A stretch of DNA of 5,323 bases, from assembly GCA_016868095.1 (NCBI GenBank), contig VGHV01000192.1, forward strand, positions 1 to 5,323, given 5' to 3'. The notes under the pieces are model-generated. The model searched no databases. It was given only the letters and a program-made list of their open reading frames with translations, and had not been told where the DNA came from. Source of the stretch: Betaproteobacteria bacterium. GTDB taxonomy: Bacteria > Pseudomonadota > Gammaproteobacteria > Burkholderiales > Burkholderiaceae_E. How positions within the stretch are numbered: the first letter of the stretch is position 1; each line of letters opens with the position of its first letter. Position numbers and translations under genes: made by a program. This document shows positions 5,231-5,323 of the stretch, piece by piece.

Positions 5231-5323
5231 GCCCACAGCGCCAGCGTGCAGCGGTGCAAGGTGCTGTGGGCAAATATCCGCGTCTGTCTGAGCGCCGAGC
5301 GTGTCAGATTCTGGGGGTGGCCA
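5221..5323 (+). CDS. Start of IS3-family transposase OrfB (-1 frame), partial
   Basis: The frame one base behind orfA reads KLLSPQRQRAAVQGAV, then GKYPRLSERRACQILGVA up to the window edge (34 codons). SERRAC.ILGV is the familiar N-terminal part of IS3-family OrfB, upstream of the rve/DDE integrase core, which is not in the window. There is no start codon in the visible part. Expression is expected by -1 ribosomal frameshifting near the end of orfA to make OrfAB. The frame is open back to a TGA at 5176-5178. Confidence 0.8.

Larger units (their letters stand above)
4875..5323 (+). mobile_element. IS3-family insertion sequence (IS407-like), left part
   Basis: An orfA in frame 0 and an orfB in the -1 frame, both with IS3-family sequence, identify the element. 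The orfA ending in DVARGNF, with the -1 frame reading KLLSPQRQRAA, is the arrangement I associate with the IS407 subgroup. The left end is not certain. TGACCTGCG at 4875 is the best candidate terminal repeat, since these elements start with TG, and it lies one base after the hydratase stop. The right end is outside the window, so neither terminal repeat nor target duplication can be confirmed. The subgroup assignment is from memory. Confidence 0.75.

Noticed and set aside
4906..5236. Frames 4906-5094 (plus) and 4967-5236 (minus)
   Set aside because: They overlap the IS3 orfA, whose interrupted frame carries the true family sequence.

Overview
The window looks like an accessory stretch of a Gram-negative genome, most likely a betaproteobacterium of the Burkholderiales type. 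That placement is an inference from the style of the Cas9 fragment, the IS3-family transposase and the acyl-CoA catabolic genes; there is no rRNA or marker gene to confirm it.

Left part (1-776): a minus-strand gene encoding a probable exported protein starts at 93 and leaves the window. Position 438 begins a reading frame that is plainly the first 111 residues of a type II-C Cas9 (RuvC-I motif with its catalytic Asp, then the Arg-rich bridge helix). It stops where Cas9 homology ends, so about 90% of the protein is missing. Between these two genes, on the minus strand, is what I read as a complete tracrRNA gene (about 368 down to 284). It has a sigma70-like promoter, an anti-repeat, a nexus-like section resembling Neisseria/Pasteurella type II-C tracrRNAs, and a strong rho-independent terminator. 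No cas1, cas2 or CRISPR array is present. This is a broken type II-C CRISPR locus in which the RNA gene looks better preserved than the effector.

Middle part (774-4873): an AT-richer spacer leads into a tight four-gene plus-strand operon. It encodes an acyl-CoA ligase, an SCP2-type thiolase, a short DUF35 zinc-ribbon/OB-fold protein and an enoyl-CoA hydratase/isomerase. The first three overlap by 8 and 4 bases, and the fourth follows after 12 bases. The last two genes use TTG starts. Together they would activate a carboxylic acid to its CoA thioester, hydrate an enoyl-CoA and cleave a 3-ketoacyl-CoA. The dehydrogenase steps are not in the window, and the substrate (aromatic, alicyclic, steroid-derived or other) cannot be decided.

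Right part (about 4875-5323): the left end of an IS3-family element (IS407-like organisation) abuts the hydratase stop codon. Its orfA carries one in-frame ochre codon. orfB starts in the -1 frame and runs off the window.

Most notable observations: the divergent tracrRNA/truncated-cas9 pair, the sharp composition change at the cas9 break, and the abutting IS that may have helped to rearrange the region.
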